Source of the DNA: Nannobrachium achirus
Taxonomy: Eukaryota > Chordata > Actinopteri > Myctophiformes > Myctophidae
Reading direction: 5' to 3'
Length of the DNA: 64,000 nucleotides
Assembly: GCA_963921795.1 (NCBI GenBank)
Contig: OY997649.1
Location: 29,515,866-29,579,865 of the forward strand
Shown in pieces: positions 29,396 to 54,649 of this stretch; within the stretch, counting starts at the first letter, position 1, and every line of letters starts with the position of its first letter. Both the position numbers and the translations under genes were made by a program. Under the pieces are notes generated by a model. It was given only the letters and a program-made list of their open reading frames with translations, was not told the origin of the DNA and did not search any database.

Positions 29396-31660
29396 AGTTA
29401 CCCTTAAAGAAAAACACGTCAACTTCCATTTCATTGTAATTAAGAAAATATACATTTTTAATGCCATATTTTTCATATGTCCCCGAATTTCCCATGAAAA
29501 GGCAAAATCGCGATATTTCGATGTCCCGCTGTTTTCGAATCCCAGCCCACTCCGGTTAGGGTTAGGGTTATTATCATTATTTGCATGGGTAGAAAGCTAT
29601 TTCTTCTAACTACCTGTTGTATAATAATGGGTGTGTTAGAGTTAGGTATGTCAATGTCCAATCTGCTGTAGTTTTTAACCTGAACTGGAAAACAAACTAC
29701 AAAATCAACTTACGGATTAATTCCCCTTTAAGTATCAAGTAGTTGCACAGACATTGAAAGGTGCTCAAATGAAGTTTATGCAAAACATTTGGAAAGTGTA
29801 TGCTTGTGTAATAAAGGTAATTGTTTTGTTATGTTGCCCCAACTGCAAGCAAGATGACACCATAGATGCTTCATCTGTGTCCAAGGTCAAGGGGACTGAC
29901 TGGCAGCTATATAACCTTCTGATCATGAATATCTAAAGACAATAACATGGGCTATTTTTAAAAACCATAACATAGGCCTATGTGGAAAATATGTGGACAC
30001 TGACTTTCACCCATCAAGATAATTGCCTGTAATTTCCTACTGTGCCGTAGTAGCTACAACCACCTCTTGGTAAAGTGAACGTTCAGACATAGCCCATGTC
30101 ATTGTCGGGGACTCTGGCCAGATGGTAGCTAGCCCAAGGGCGAGGCAGGAGTTTTGACAGGCACTGCTAAGAAGCTCCTTTATCGCACAGAATGGCACCA
30201 GAATCCCTGGCAATCATTCTCTCTCTGAGGATGTGATGTCCTCAAATACACGAAGAGTGTGCTGATATATACAGTATATATATATATATATATATATATA
30301 GTATATATAGATGTTTCCTGTTGAGATTGGCACATTTCACCCAGGTTTTTTTCATCTCACTCACTTCACTTTGTCTGCTGACCTCACTCAGCAACGAAAT
30401 AAACAGAAAATAAATCAAAATAAAACAATTCACAGGAGGCAAGCAGTGATCACCCCATGATGTGCACTGCAATGTAGTTTCAAATGCACTACATTGCAGG
30501 TGCTTTTTGAGAGTGAGAATATAAGAATACCCGTGTGACATGTGTGATCTGTGTATAGCACCTGACGAAGCCACGCGGCGAAACGCGTCGTGCTTTTGCT
30601 CAATAAAAAAGAAATTAAGCATTGAATCCTGTCCATCATCCTTCATTGGAGTGTGCGGTCCCTTCCTGAAAAGAAGCAGTGGGAGTTTGGCAGTGGGTGT
30701 TTGTCTAGACCGTGGAATTTACAGAAACACTCCTGTTAAAGAACAACATTGCATTGACTAACATTTGCCATGTCTACTGTAAAGGCCTGTCCATACTTTG
30801 ACTGAAACCTTTCGGTCAAAAGGTCCGGTTCGACAACGAAATTACATCATTCGCGACTTCTGAAAAGCATAAGACCGAATCAGAGTTCGGAAATTTGCAC
30901 ATCGGAAAGTCCAACTCAGAGAACATTTCGGGGATACTATGGTCATTCATCTCTCAGTCCTTCACATTTCAGGTTGTGTTGTCCTGGTGACATAGCATTG
31001 CAATCCTTTCTGTAATGCTGGAAATAGAGGTATTTACAGGAAATGTATTCTTTTGATGCACTCATTGTGCGCAAGTCCTTCTGGATAATGGCATTAGTTA
31101 AATGACTAAAAGGTGGCAGATTAAGATGAAGGGACTGTGAGTGGGTGATTTGCTGTCCGGCAGTGAGCATGCAGCTTGTGGGAAAATGGTCACTGTGTCT
31201 GGTAAGCATCCTCACTGCACCGTTTCATCGGTTTGACTGCAGGCAAAACTGATAGCCTAAATGATATAAACACTCACAGACAGCAACCAGTATACATGTA
31301 TGTTCGCGTACGTCTTCCCTCTTGGTGTGTGATGTACGTGTGTGTGTGTGTGTTTATATGAGTGAATTCCGCCTGCGTGCACACGGGCGCGGAGCTGTTT
31401 TATGTTTCAACCCCTCACTTTCTACATTTCCTTGGTGTAATGAGCCTGCTTGAAGAGAGCGACAGAGAGTAGAGAGCTCCCTCTCTATCTCTCTCGCACA
31501 CACACGCGCGCACAAACACACACACACACGCTCCGATTTAGAAACACTCATTGCACAAAGTTGATTACACGTTCATTAAGCCCCCCACTTTACCCTCTGA
31601 GGGAAGAGAAGCACTCTCCAATCAGCATGACATGCCAGATTATTTCTAGATTTTCTATTT
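29396..31660. other. no gene; small hairpins, TA repeat and a retroposon-like 3' module
   Basis: No exon recognised. It contains an interstitial telomere-like GGTTAGGGTTAGGGTTA (29555-29571), a (TA)n tract at about 30268-30310, and a hairpin with arms GCAATGTAGT/ACTACATTGC (30469-30499). A (CA/CG) rich patch lies near 31495-31530. Confidence 0.5.
30545..30625 (+). repeat. CCTGACGAAG...GAAACGCGT...AATAAA module
   Basis: CACCTGACGAAGCCACGCGG then CGAAACGCGTCGTGC and an AATAAA. Modules with the same layout (CCTGATGAAG, an inverted GC element, AATAAA) are at 33983-34099 and about 45343-45420. They look like 3' ends of a retroposon or a host-derived repeat. The family is not named by me. Confidence 0.4.
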
Positions 31661-31664
31661 TTGT

Positions 31665-31839
<175 letters not shown>

Positions 31840-32128
31840 GCGTGCATGTGTGATTCGTGTCAATGTTATGGTACACACAGATGGTGGGTCACTATAATGC
31901 TGTGTAAAATTGTATGGAAAAGGATATAGAATTCAATGTATTTTTTTTATATATATACGGTACAATGGTACAGTATGTTCATTCGTTGGTTTTCACATCA
32001 ACATTGGAATTTCAAACAAGAGCCTTTGTGCACTAAGAATAGACTGCAAGGCAGTAGGCTTGGTGATGGGTACAAACAGGTGTCCCACCCCAGCACGCAT
32101 GCACACACATACTCACATGCACACACAG

Positions 32129-32130
<2 letters not shown>

Positions 32131-32222
<92 letters not shown>
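32131..32222. repeat. (GT)n microsatellite
   Basis: About 46 uninterrupted GT dinucleotides, preceded by a CA-rich patch at 32098-32128, so the flanks can fold against each other. Confidence 0.97.
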
Positions 32223-32224
<2 letters not shown>

Positions 32225-32849
32225 TTCATGATGGTAACTATCCAGCATTCCACTGAGATTCTGGTTGTCAAGATGGTTATTTTAACCAGAAGGATTCTGA
32301 CCACTATGTAATGGTAAGCAGCTTGTGCGTGCACATGTGTGTGTACTGTATATGCATGATCAAGAATATCAACCATTGTTTATGTGGATACCTGTGTGCA
32401 CACACATGCCTGAATATTTACAGTAATATTATCTATGAGAATGTGTGTACTGTAACTGTGCGTGCATGCGTGCGCGTGAGTGTGCGTGCCTAGAAGAGAG
32501 GCATGTGTGCTGCTATGGGGTGCGGCAGTCTGACGGATTGCCCTGTAGTGGCCTTCAGCAGTCTCCTGTCACTAGACAGACACAACAGGCTGAACTGCCT
32601 GCTAATTGTACTTGCTGCAAATTCCACCATATATACAGTAACAGTATATACATGTACCATTTTCATGGGTAAGCAAAAGCAAAATCTCATTTTCAAATAC
32701 AGAGATAATGATTCCTGGAGGTTCTGGCCTGAAGCAGATGGTTGGAGAAGTACTGACTCTAGTCTTTTATCACAGCTGAGCTATAAGTAATAACTTAAAG
32801 TTCATTTGAATCTGACACTATACTGTATTTCTTAGATAGGATGTTGTAG

Positions 32850-33110
32850 AGCAGAGATTCTCAACCACTTCAGACCGCGGCCCCCAAAATAATCACATTT
32901 TAACTGGAGACCCACCCCGATGAGCAATACGTTCTATTGTGAAAATAGCAGATCTACATGCTCACAACGCCTCACGTTGCGAGGCATTGTGAGCACGTCG
33001 ATCGGCTATTTTCACAATGTCTGCCTCTAATATTTGACAAATTGGCTAATGTATAATTTGTCATTTTAGAGGTATTAAAAAGTCCTTCGATTTTGTTTAC
33101 TGTTGAGTGA
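32850..33110. mobile_element. CAGAGATTCTCAACC-type hAT fragment with palindrome
   Basis: The left terminus CAGAGATTCTCAACCACTTC is hAT-like. The segment is inverted relative to 56690-56912, sharing CTCTAATATTTGACAAATTGG and TTTTAGAGGTATTAAAAAG in reverse. It carries the full palindrome 32936-33018. The right terminus is not recognised. Confidence 0.6.
32936..33018. repeat. recurrent palindrome copy, 83 bp
   Basis: ATTGTGAAAATAGC on the left pairs with GCTATTTTCACAAT on the right. Inside, GATCTACATGCTCACAACGC faces GCATTGTGAGCACGTCGATC. Both arms read TGCTC where most copies read AGCTC. Confidence 0.85.
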
Positions 33111-33119
33111 GAAAACAAT

Positions 33120-35061
33120 GTTGCACAGAGCTACGCTACACTCATGGCTGTTTGTTTGGAAAGCAGAACAGCTGCTGAGAAGTCAGTGAGAAGTCCCCAA
33201 TTAACACAAAGACAATTTGAATGTGGAAATTCCAGGCTGAAATGCCAATTATATTAATAATACTAGACCAGTGCCCGTTGGACACTGTTTTATACAGAAT
33301 AGCTCAAAACTGGTTCCTTGTTCCTGAGTAAGGGGCACAGCTAAATGGACCGAGCCAATTAGAGGAACACCTTCATCCATTTTCATGCTTTCTAATGGTC
33401 TCTGCAGGCAGGAGAGCAATAGACTTCCTTGAGCGTGTCCTGGTAGAGTAGATCCTTGTGCTCCCAGGCGACCTACTGTAATAACATCTGATGCACCTCA
33501 AATGATTCCTCTCAATTGAGAGGAATAGTGTCGCTACTGAGAGGTCCTTCCAGGTCATCACACTCCTAACATATTTCTGTGATATGTAAATTTGTCACAC
33601 AGAAGGGAAGTCATCTTGCCTCAGGTGGCTATATCGCCATGGTATAACACAATTCCCTTGGAAATGGTTGGGACTTCAGTGTCTCTTGCTCAACAATCAT
33701 ACGAAGATTAATGGTACAAATCTCTGCTACAGAAAGGACACCCTGCCACTTCTGGCTGGAGGTGAACTGGGGCCTCTAGCATTTACTAACCCTAACCCTC
33801 ATGGAGCTTTCCGGCGAGATGTTTGCTTGCCTGGTAAGGAGTGTGTTGAGCCAGTCTTCAAGCCTCCCAACACTGGAGCACTGCAGAGTCTTCCAAGCAA
33901 AAAAGTACTGTAAATATCCCCCGAAGGCCTAGAGAAACATGGAGGTAAAAGTGCACACATTCAACATAAAATAGAATAATGTCCAGATCTGCTCCACTGT
34001 GTTTTATTGCGCTCTGAACGCTTTGATCACATCAGGAATTCCTGATGAAGATCTGGTGATTGAAACGTTGGTGATAGCACAATAAAACACAACAGAGCAT
34101 ATCTAACCAATGTGCAGGATTTATTGTCTTTACATTTTGCACACAGAGCCATTTGTCCACATCTGCTTATGAGAATGCCTCACACAGACACACCCAGTTG
34201 TTATTATTGGTCGTTTGTGTTCTGTGACCTTCTTCCTACCAGCTAAAAACACCCGTCCGTCTGAGTCCCTTCTGGAGCATGGAGGTTGTTACACAAACCT
34301 TTCTGTGTTCAGAAGCAAACTTCTATAGCACAGTCATCAGCCGTTCCAAAATAAACTGTGTGAACTCACGTGCCATTCCTCCCAGACTGGATGTGAGGAT
34401 TTCTGTCGGGTGGTGCAATAAGTGTCAGCTGCGATGACATCTGTGAACATCAGCTCAGAATGTTCATTCAAGCTGCAGACTTCCTCCAGAAGTTTGGCTA
34501 TAAGGTGAAGATGAATCATTGTACTGTCTGCCTCTTGGCGCAGAGCCAGTCCACGTCTCTGAATTGCGATGATAAATGCCGGATCGTACGATGTGATTAG
34601 TGCTGGGTAGTATAATACACAAACAGCAGCATGATGTGTGGCCCTGATTAGGATGTGTTGTGAGTGTGCGTTGCTCCATGAACCAGGCCACAGTTAACAT
34701 AACAGCAATGAAGGAGGGCAGTGGTGTCAGTTCAGCGAAGCTCAGTGTGTGTGTGTGGTCCATGCACGTGCACACATAGACATCAAAGGGGGCTTGAGCC
34801 CCTGCCATTTTATCTCTCTGTAAAAAGTGCCCTCTCCAGACCATGAATGTAGTTTTTACTATGGTGAAAAAAATGCAAATGCCCTCTTTCCATGCCATAC
34901 CTGAAGGCAGCATTCAAGAGAATTGCAATGTCCAAACTCTCCTGCACTTGTATCTTACATGTATGTTGAAAGAATTGTCCTCTCTGTGTAGAAATACATG
35001 CCGTTAAGCCACATCTCCGGTATTCACTTGCTTATGCTTAGTACAGTGTGGTATCAAGCTC
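33120..35061. other. downstream of tacr1; no gene seen
   Basis: No exon recognised. A foldback module lies at 33983-34099: AGATCTGCTCCACTGTGTTT ... AACACAACAGAGCATATCT arms around an 18-bp perfect palindrome CATCAGGAATTCCTGATG. The end of the tacr1 transcript must lie here or nearby, but I cannot choose among several AATAAA/ATTAAA-like motifs. Confidence 0.45.
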
Positions 35062-35136
35062 CGAAAATAGCCGACCTCCAAGCTCACAACGCGTTGCAGG
35101 GCGACACGTTGTGACCTTGGAGGTCTGCTATTTTCG
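35062..35136. repeat. recurrent palindrome copy just past tacr1 stop
   Basis: CGAAAATAGCCGACCTCCAA on the left faces TTGGAGGTCTGCTATTTTCG on the right, with inner arms GCTCACAACGCGT and CGACACGTTGTGACC. Both arms carry CCTCC/GGAGG where other copies carry TCTAC/GTAGA. It starts 79 nt downstream of the tacr1 stop codon, so it probably lies in the 3' UTR, where the mRNA would form a long hairpin. Confidence 0.85.
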
Positions 35137-35214
35137 ATATTTTCACCAAAAGGCCCTTTTAGAAATGTCAGCCACCCTGCCTCTCTAACATTCTCTGCAC
35201 GTCCCTGGTGTGGT

Positions 35215-48433
<13,219 letters not shown>

Positions 48434-48459
48434 CTGCAAGGCACACGCAGAGGAGAAGG

Positions 48460-49045
48460 AGATTATTCTATGCATTATTCATGTGGCTGGTGCCTGCTGC
48501 TGTCCATGCAAGCAGCAAGTGCTTGTGTCAGAAAGTAAAGGATTAGGAAAGAGTTTTCAGGAATACATTTACATAAACGGATAACTTAGTTAACGTGAAT
48601 GCATCACGTTACATAATATTACAAAAACATGTTTTACAAATGAGTAAATATTTGTTGGATCAGGCTGAAACTTGTGTACAAGTATAATTTGATTTGACTG
48701 TGCTTTCTGGTTATTTGACTTCCTTTCTTCTATATTCTGTTTCCCTGCATATACAGTATGCATTATTCATGTATACTGTAGCTGGTGCTTTTGTCCAGGG
48801 AAAGCTTGTGGAAGGATTAGGAAGGAGTTTTGAGGAATTTGTTAACACAAACAGAACAGATCAGATCATTTAGTTACTGTGAAAACACATTACAAAACAT
48901 GTTTGACCAAACGAGTAAATATTTGTTGGATTAGCCTGAAACTTGCATACTGGACTTTGTATATTTGATTAGACTGCGCCTTTCTGTTATTTGACTATTC
49001 TTCTCTATTCTCTTTCCCTACCTCTTCCTGTACATGCAATGTTCA
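48460..49045. repeat. diverged ~297-bp tandem duplication next to exon 2
   Basis: Two units share ATGCATTATTCATG, GATTAGGAA(A/G)GAGTTTT, GAGTAAATATTTGTTGGAT and TTATTTGACT in the same order (unit 1 about 48460-48756, unit 2 about 48757-49045). Unit 1 begins within about 30 bp of the exon 2 acceptor. Confidence 0.65.
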
Positions 49046-49117
49046 GGGCTTACAAAAGAATATCGTACCCACTATTTTACAACTGTAATAATGTATGTTA
49101 CATTAAAGTTGATTCTG

Positions 49118-49150
49118 ACACACGCACACACTCACACTCGCACGCGCACG

Positions 49151-49241
<91 letters not shown>

Positions 49242-49277
49242 ACAGTACACACACAGTACACACACAGTACACACAGA
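49118..49277. repeat. (CA)n microsatellite with CAGTA interruptions
   Basis: About 50 CA dinucleotides, then ACGTACAGTACACACACAGT and further ACAGTAC interruptions at the right end. Confidence 0.95.
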
Positions 49278-49425
49278 AGCATCAGTTATACAGGGAAATT
49301 ATTTTTATTTTGAGCTTTGGGGTCAAAGTATTCATACTTTTAGATGTTAACTCAACCCTGATGGTTAGGGCAAACGAAGCGAAATTCTGAGCATTTTGCT
49401 TAAGCATACATGCAGAGATTACACA

Positions 49426-49428
<3 letters not shown>

Positions 49429-49510
<82 letters not shown>

Positions 49511-49552
49511 TGTGTGTCTATGCGTGCGTGCGTGCGTGCGTGCGTGCGTGTG
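49429..49552. repeat. (GT)n-(GCGT)n microsatellite
   Basis: About 17 GT units, 12 GCGT units, a short break (TGTGTCTATG), then about seven more GCGT units. It is inverted relative to the (CA)n tract ~150 bp upstream, so the two could pair. Confidence 0.95.
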
Positions 49553-50250
49553 TGAGACAGCGAGGCAATCACAGTGTCCTATGTGTGTATATAAATTCTT
49601 CTGCATTTGCGGTTAAGCATTTCCCCACATTCATAATAATGCACACTATCAGCAACTATGGAGAACATAACGTCTCCTATCAAGCAGCAGTCTTTCAGGT
49701 GCTGTATGTAAATGTATCAATATGCCAGTAGATGTCACTACCTGTCATTAAAATCCAATATTTTGCTCTGTTAGGAGATAGTTGGAGGATTATTTCACCC
49801 TCATTACTGCAGCACTCTCTGTTCGATAAGGATGTGATTGGAGACCTGTAACCACATGGGGAAGGGACCAAGTGTTGGTCAGAAGACAGATCAAAGCAGT
49901 CTATCAAGACACCTCTGCCTCAATTAATCTTCATATTTGTGATTAGGCTGCTGAGATGGCCTGCATATTCACTAAACCCCAAAAGTCAGAATACATTGCT
50001 CCTGTTTTAGCTCCCATTGAAAAACATAAATTACTTTATTATGAATTACTTATTATTATAGTTTTTAGATATATGAATGGCATAGCCTATGTTGTTGACA
50101 TGCTGGCTGATTATGCACCGAACAGATCCATAGATCATCAGATAAAGGTCTCATTAAACTTTCATCAATTCTAAATCAGGTTAATATATGGCTCCCTCTG
50201 GAAGCTACACTTAAAGTATGCGGTTATCAGGCTGAAAGGCATGGCCGAGA
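49553..50250. other. no gene seen
   Basis: Intronic AT-rich DNA without recognised repeat ends. Confidence 0.4.
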
Positions 50251-50254
50251 CTAT

Positions 50255-50680
50255 GTTGTGCACCCTGTCTGTCCGTCCGTCCTTCTGTCCGTCCGTCCGT
50301 CCGTCTGTGAACAGCTAATTTCCGGCACCGTTGGCACGATGGCAGTAAAACTGTGCACGCACACTCCCTGGGTGCCAGCCCAGAGCAGAACCTCTGCCCC
50401 AAAACCGTTTCGAACAAAATGCCGCAAATCATGAACAAGTCCGACTGCAGTGAAACTGTGCACACACATTACGACATTGGCCTGTTATAGGACCGCCAAC
50501 AGGCCAACTTTTGCAATACCCATTTTTGGAACAAAATGCCTCAAATCATGAATGCAGCGTCCGATTGCCGTGAAAGGCTGAAGAAACATTGGACATTGGA
50601 CTATTATAGCGCCACCAGGAGGACACAATAACCTACCTGACCTGGTAGAGACCTGTGCTCGGAATAGCACGGTTTCTAGC
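50255..50680 (-). repeat. (TCCG)n-containing dispersed repeat, second copy
   Basis: A (TCCG)n tract (about 50268-50308) is followed by internal repeats of AAACTGTGCACGCACA/AAACTGTGCACACACA and AAAATGCCGCAAATCATGAA/AAAATGCCTCAAATCATGAA, period about 105 bp. It resembles the repeat at 1621-2350 in its tract and in a CCGTTGGCACGATGG-like block. Confidence 0.45.
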
Positions 50681-51160
50681 TGTAGTTTTGTTTTAATACA
50701 TTCTCATCTTATGTTCTAATAACTTATATTGTATACTTTACGTTTTGTCAGGTTTGACTAGCCTCCTTCAACATTGGTATGAAAAGTCACCTTCAGGCGG
50801 CTCCGCGGCTGCTACTCGAGACTTGTAAATAGACTAAGCCCCCATGGTTCCACCCCACCCTCCCTTTATTTCTCTCCTTTTTCTGCTTTTGAAATTGATG
50901 TTATCCTACGTAAAGTACTATGTTCTATCCGTAATCCGTCTGTCTTTCAATGTTATATGAGATACATAAAGTGGTTCCTGTGTAAATAAACCGTAAAGCT
51001 TACTACGATCTCCTTTTAGTTGACCTTGTACCAGTGATTTGTGCTGTCATGAAACTGTACTTTTTTCTATTGCAAACTGCCAATAAACTCTTCAATGACT
51101 CAATCAAACCATATTCTATATTATATGATTAAGATAAAGGCTTTTTTGTTAAAAAGTTAA

Positions 51161-51671
51161 AGTTATACCATGTAACTTTTTTTATAAAACAAATCTTAAA
51201 ATTGTCCTAACTGTTAAATCGCTAAAGTTTTAGAACCCCCACTCCGTTATTTTCAGCTTCTAAAGCCTTCTCTTTATATGTTTTCTATGATCCCTACCGG
51301 GGACCGGTTTTCGCGGAAAAATTGCGTCATCACACTACCGGCCAATCACAGCGAGGGTTATACACTGCCGGCCAATCACAGCGCATCTTGAAGTGGGGTC
51401 GCTATGGCGGCCATATTTGTAGTCGCCCGTGTGTCTCTATCATAGAGTTATACTCAAAAGGTAATCTCGCCTACCAGGCAGGGTGAAGTAGTCCGTTTCT
51501 CCGGAATGCCTGAACGCACAGGAACCAGGGACCCCTCTAAAGATAGCTCTCGGCGTTGTGGAGGCAGACGCGGGGGTGTGAAGGTACGAAAAACGGCCGA
51601 AAGACGCGGACGCGACCGCGGTTTGCTATAGGGCTACTGACCACTAGTTGAGCATCTTACACAGTATAGCT
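51161..51671. mobile_element. TTAA-flanked element with CpG-rich core
   Basis: AGTTATACCATGTAA on the left and TTACACAGTATAGCT on the right are inverted repeats (12 of 15), with TTAA outside both ends (51157-51160, 51672-51675). The core includes a duplicated CCGGCCAATCACAGCG module (51339, 51367) with CCAAT boxes and CpG-rich sequence. No transposase frame. piggyBac-like by target site only. Confidence 0.6.
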
Positions 51672-52556
51672 TTAAAGCTATGTATTCTGAATCTGATCGT
51701 AATCATTGCTACCAGTCTGTTCAGTAACAGGGGTCTCTCCATCTCTCCAGTTATTTAATGAACAGCAAACACATTTTCAAGGGCGTTGCCAATTTCATCT
51801 AATCAGGAGAGAGTACCCATTTATCAACTTCAATTTTATAGTGGGCCAATTTTGTCTGCTCATTTCTTTATGTCATCACTTCCAATTTCACTTGTATCCT
51901 GTATCCTGTGAGTTCTCTCTCCTGATTGGATGAAATTGGTATCCTGGCCAGATCATATTTTATTCTCTGCTTAGAGCTGGAGAGACTCTGTGACAAACAA
52001 ACAGTCCAGAGCAATGATTATTATCAGAATAAACAACATTAAACCACACAAAATCACTTATTGCGTCTTTAACTTACACTCCATCAAGAGGCCGGTGAAG
52101 CAAACTTTTTGTTTTCATAAAGGGAGTGAACACAAAAGATAACATAGGCTTTTGAAAAATGATCCACCCCTATTTGTTTTAAGTTGTACTCTGTCCCTGA
52201 CAGCTGGAGCAAAACATTGCTCTAATTTCCATGAACAGCTATAGGCGAGGAGAATTTTAAATGTGGGCTCTTTGGAGTAAAACAATTATAATGAAAAATG
52301 AATACATAAAAGAAGGAAGAAAAACTAAAGCAGCTTTGTTGCTACTGTAGCATTCAATGCAGATTCTTGCCGTCAGTGTTTTCCAGTAATCAATTTATAT
52401 GGTCATAATCATGCACATAATCAGGATGGCATTGCTGCATATATCGCTGCATATCGGTAGAAACCTCATCCATCACCCAGACAGGCTTTCCACTGACAAT
52501 GTGGTTACAAATATGTCTGCCATGAGGTTTGACAGGCCATCAGTTAAAATCTAATA

Positions 52557-52975
52557 CAGGGGTCTTCAACGTTTCCAGGCCAAGGACCCCTTAGTTGAGA
52601 GAGAGATGAAGCAAGGACCCCCACAACCTTGTCATAGATTCCATATCGTTTCATTGTTTGACAGCACACTCACCCACAACCTTGTCATAGATTCCATATC
52701 GTTTCATTGTTTGACAGCACACTCATTAATTAGTGTGTTTTGTATTCATGTCAATTCGTGTTTTCAGATATTTAACCACTTGAACTGTCAAGTGTCAATA
52801 CTTCTCCCCTCTACACCAAATCTCTTTGCCAAAAATAGCCGATCTACAAGCTTGTACTGTAGATCTGCTATTTTTGGCAAAAGGTCTCAGAATCTGGTTA
52901 AATCTGTCTAAAAAGATATTTTTTTCTTTCTATCCCCTATACTAGGGGTCCCAGACCCCCTGTTGAAGACCCCTG
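52557..52975. mobile_element. GGGGTCTTCAAC-type hAT MITE, 419 bp
   Basis: CAGGGGTCTTCAACG ... TGTTGAAGACCCCTG, with a perfect 8-bp duplication ATCTAATA (52549-52556, 52976-52983). It contains a 52-bp tandem duplication (ACAACCTTGTCATAGATTCC at 52623 and 52677) and a shortened palindrome at 52825-52882. Confidence 0.88.
52825..52882. repeat. shortened palindrome with CTGTA insertion
   Basis: TTTGCCAAAAATAGCCGATC and GATCTGCTATTTTTGGCAAA are the arms. The centre reads TACAAGCTTGTACTGTA, where the symmetrical sequence would be TACAAGCTTGTA, so CTGTA is an exact 5-bp addition at a TA. Confidence 0.85.
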
Positions 52976-53210
52976 ATCTAATATATCAAGGTGGGAGTTA
53001 TTTCACAAAATACTACTTTAATAATACTTGTTTTGTAATAATACTTGTTTTGACAAAATACTAATCTGTACTATAGAGTATAGGACATCATTTTTTCTAG
53101 GATCATATCTTAAGCTTGAATCAAGTCATTTGTGACACCTTATTTTTCATCTATGTTACATAATTTCACTGGGTAAGCAAAATAATGTATACCACTGACA
53201 GGGTACACAT

Positions 53211-53475
53211 TTAAAGGAGTAGTTCACCCCCAAATGCCTTTTTTCAATTGATTACTCACACCATAGAGCCTTGAGTTCAATAATATGTTTTAGTTTTTGT
53301 CACATTCCTAAGACAAAAAATGTATTAGAGTAAATGTACTCCCATTGATTCTGGATGGGGACCCGAATCCATTTGGAATTTGCATGCATGCCCCCGACGA
53401 CTGCCTTTTAAAGTTTGTGTATGCGACGTGGCGGTCGCATATCTCCCGATAAGGGAGTCTTACTGGTTGTAAAAG
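53211..53475. mobile_element. truncated TTAA MITE next to a GGGAGTCTTACTGG repeat end
   Basis: TTAAAGGAGTAGTTCACCCC starts a half copy of the foldback element at 12438 (also sharing GAGTTCAATAATAT and GATGGGGACCC). It breaks off near 53390. From about 53420, GCGACGTGGCGGTCGCATAT and GGGAGTCTTACTGG match the end of the repeat at 1621-2350. Confidence 0.6.
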
Positions 53476-54649
53476 TTATTCTCATCACTATAATTTCATA
53501 AATGTCCCTTTTTTAAGGTTTCATGGTTTGCATCTCAACATGCAGATATCACCTGTGCAAGATGTATTTTTTCCAGTTTGTAGATATTATGTGAAATACT
53601 GTATACAGACAGTACATCAGCTGTGTATTTGTCCCTTCAAGCTATTTCCCTGGAGAAATGTTGTCCTCATCAAGGCTGTTCAAATTAAAACCTAATTCCT
53701 CTAATAACCTTAATTAATTTGCTAATTGGACACTTGTCTTTCACTCTACAGTATCATCCGGGGTGGGTGTGGTTGGAGGAGGGAGGCTTTCAAACACTCA
53801 GCCAAAAGCAGATGTGGCCAGAGAGAAAGATCAAAGCTGAGCCTGGCAAGCCGGTGCTCTTTCTACCAGTACCTGTAGGTCAGTCACTCTGTGATTTACT
53901 GGCAAGATCAAACCAATGAAACACCTGCTGCACTCACCAGGTTGCTTAACACAACTGCAACCACTGCCACCTCTGTCTGCATCAAAGTGCACTGATGTAA
54001 ACAAAGAAATCCACAACGCAGTGCCAAAAGCAATTTCATTTTCTATTTAAAAAATGCATAGAAACGCCATATATCAAGCATCCAATCATCCCCATTGGAA
54101 ATCACATGTCGAGGGGCCTCTATAGAGAGACATCCGAAGGTGCGTTCAGTTTTGCCCTTAGGGAGCACCACACATGACTGTCTGTCGTACAAACTCTATT
54201 AACCCCCACATCACCCCATGACTGACACATCCCTGGGTAGGCAATCCCGGCAGAGATCCGTGCTACGAGGAGAATACTTTTCTCATTTATTGAGGGCACC
54301 AGCCCCACCAACAAGTGACGAGTGTGTACGTCTGTACCGGTATGTTGACATCTGTATGTTGACAGAGTGTGTTTGTCCATACGTATGAGCACGACCTCAA
54401 CAGCTGCAAAACCGCTGGGTGATGACCTTACTGACCTACCTTCAAGTGGCGCTATGTTGAGCAGCCTTAAGTGAACTGACAGAGATTTAACATTGTTCCT
54501 CTAATTCACACAGCTTAATGAAATTAACTCATCAAAAGGTACTGCTCACTTCACACTGGGTGTGATTTTTGTAACCACTTAAACTCTATACTTAAAGTTG
54601 CCCAGATTCCCAAGGATACTAGACACCCTTCCTGTTTTTCACTCTACAC

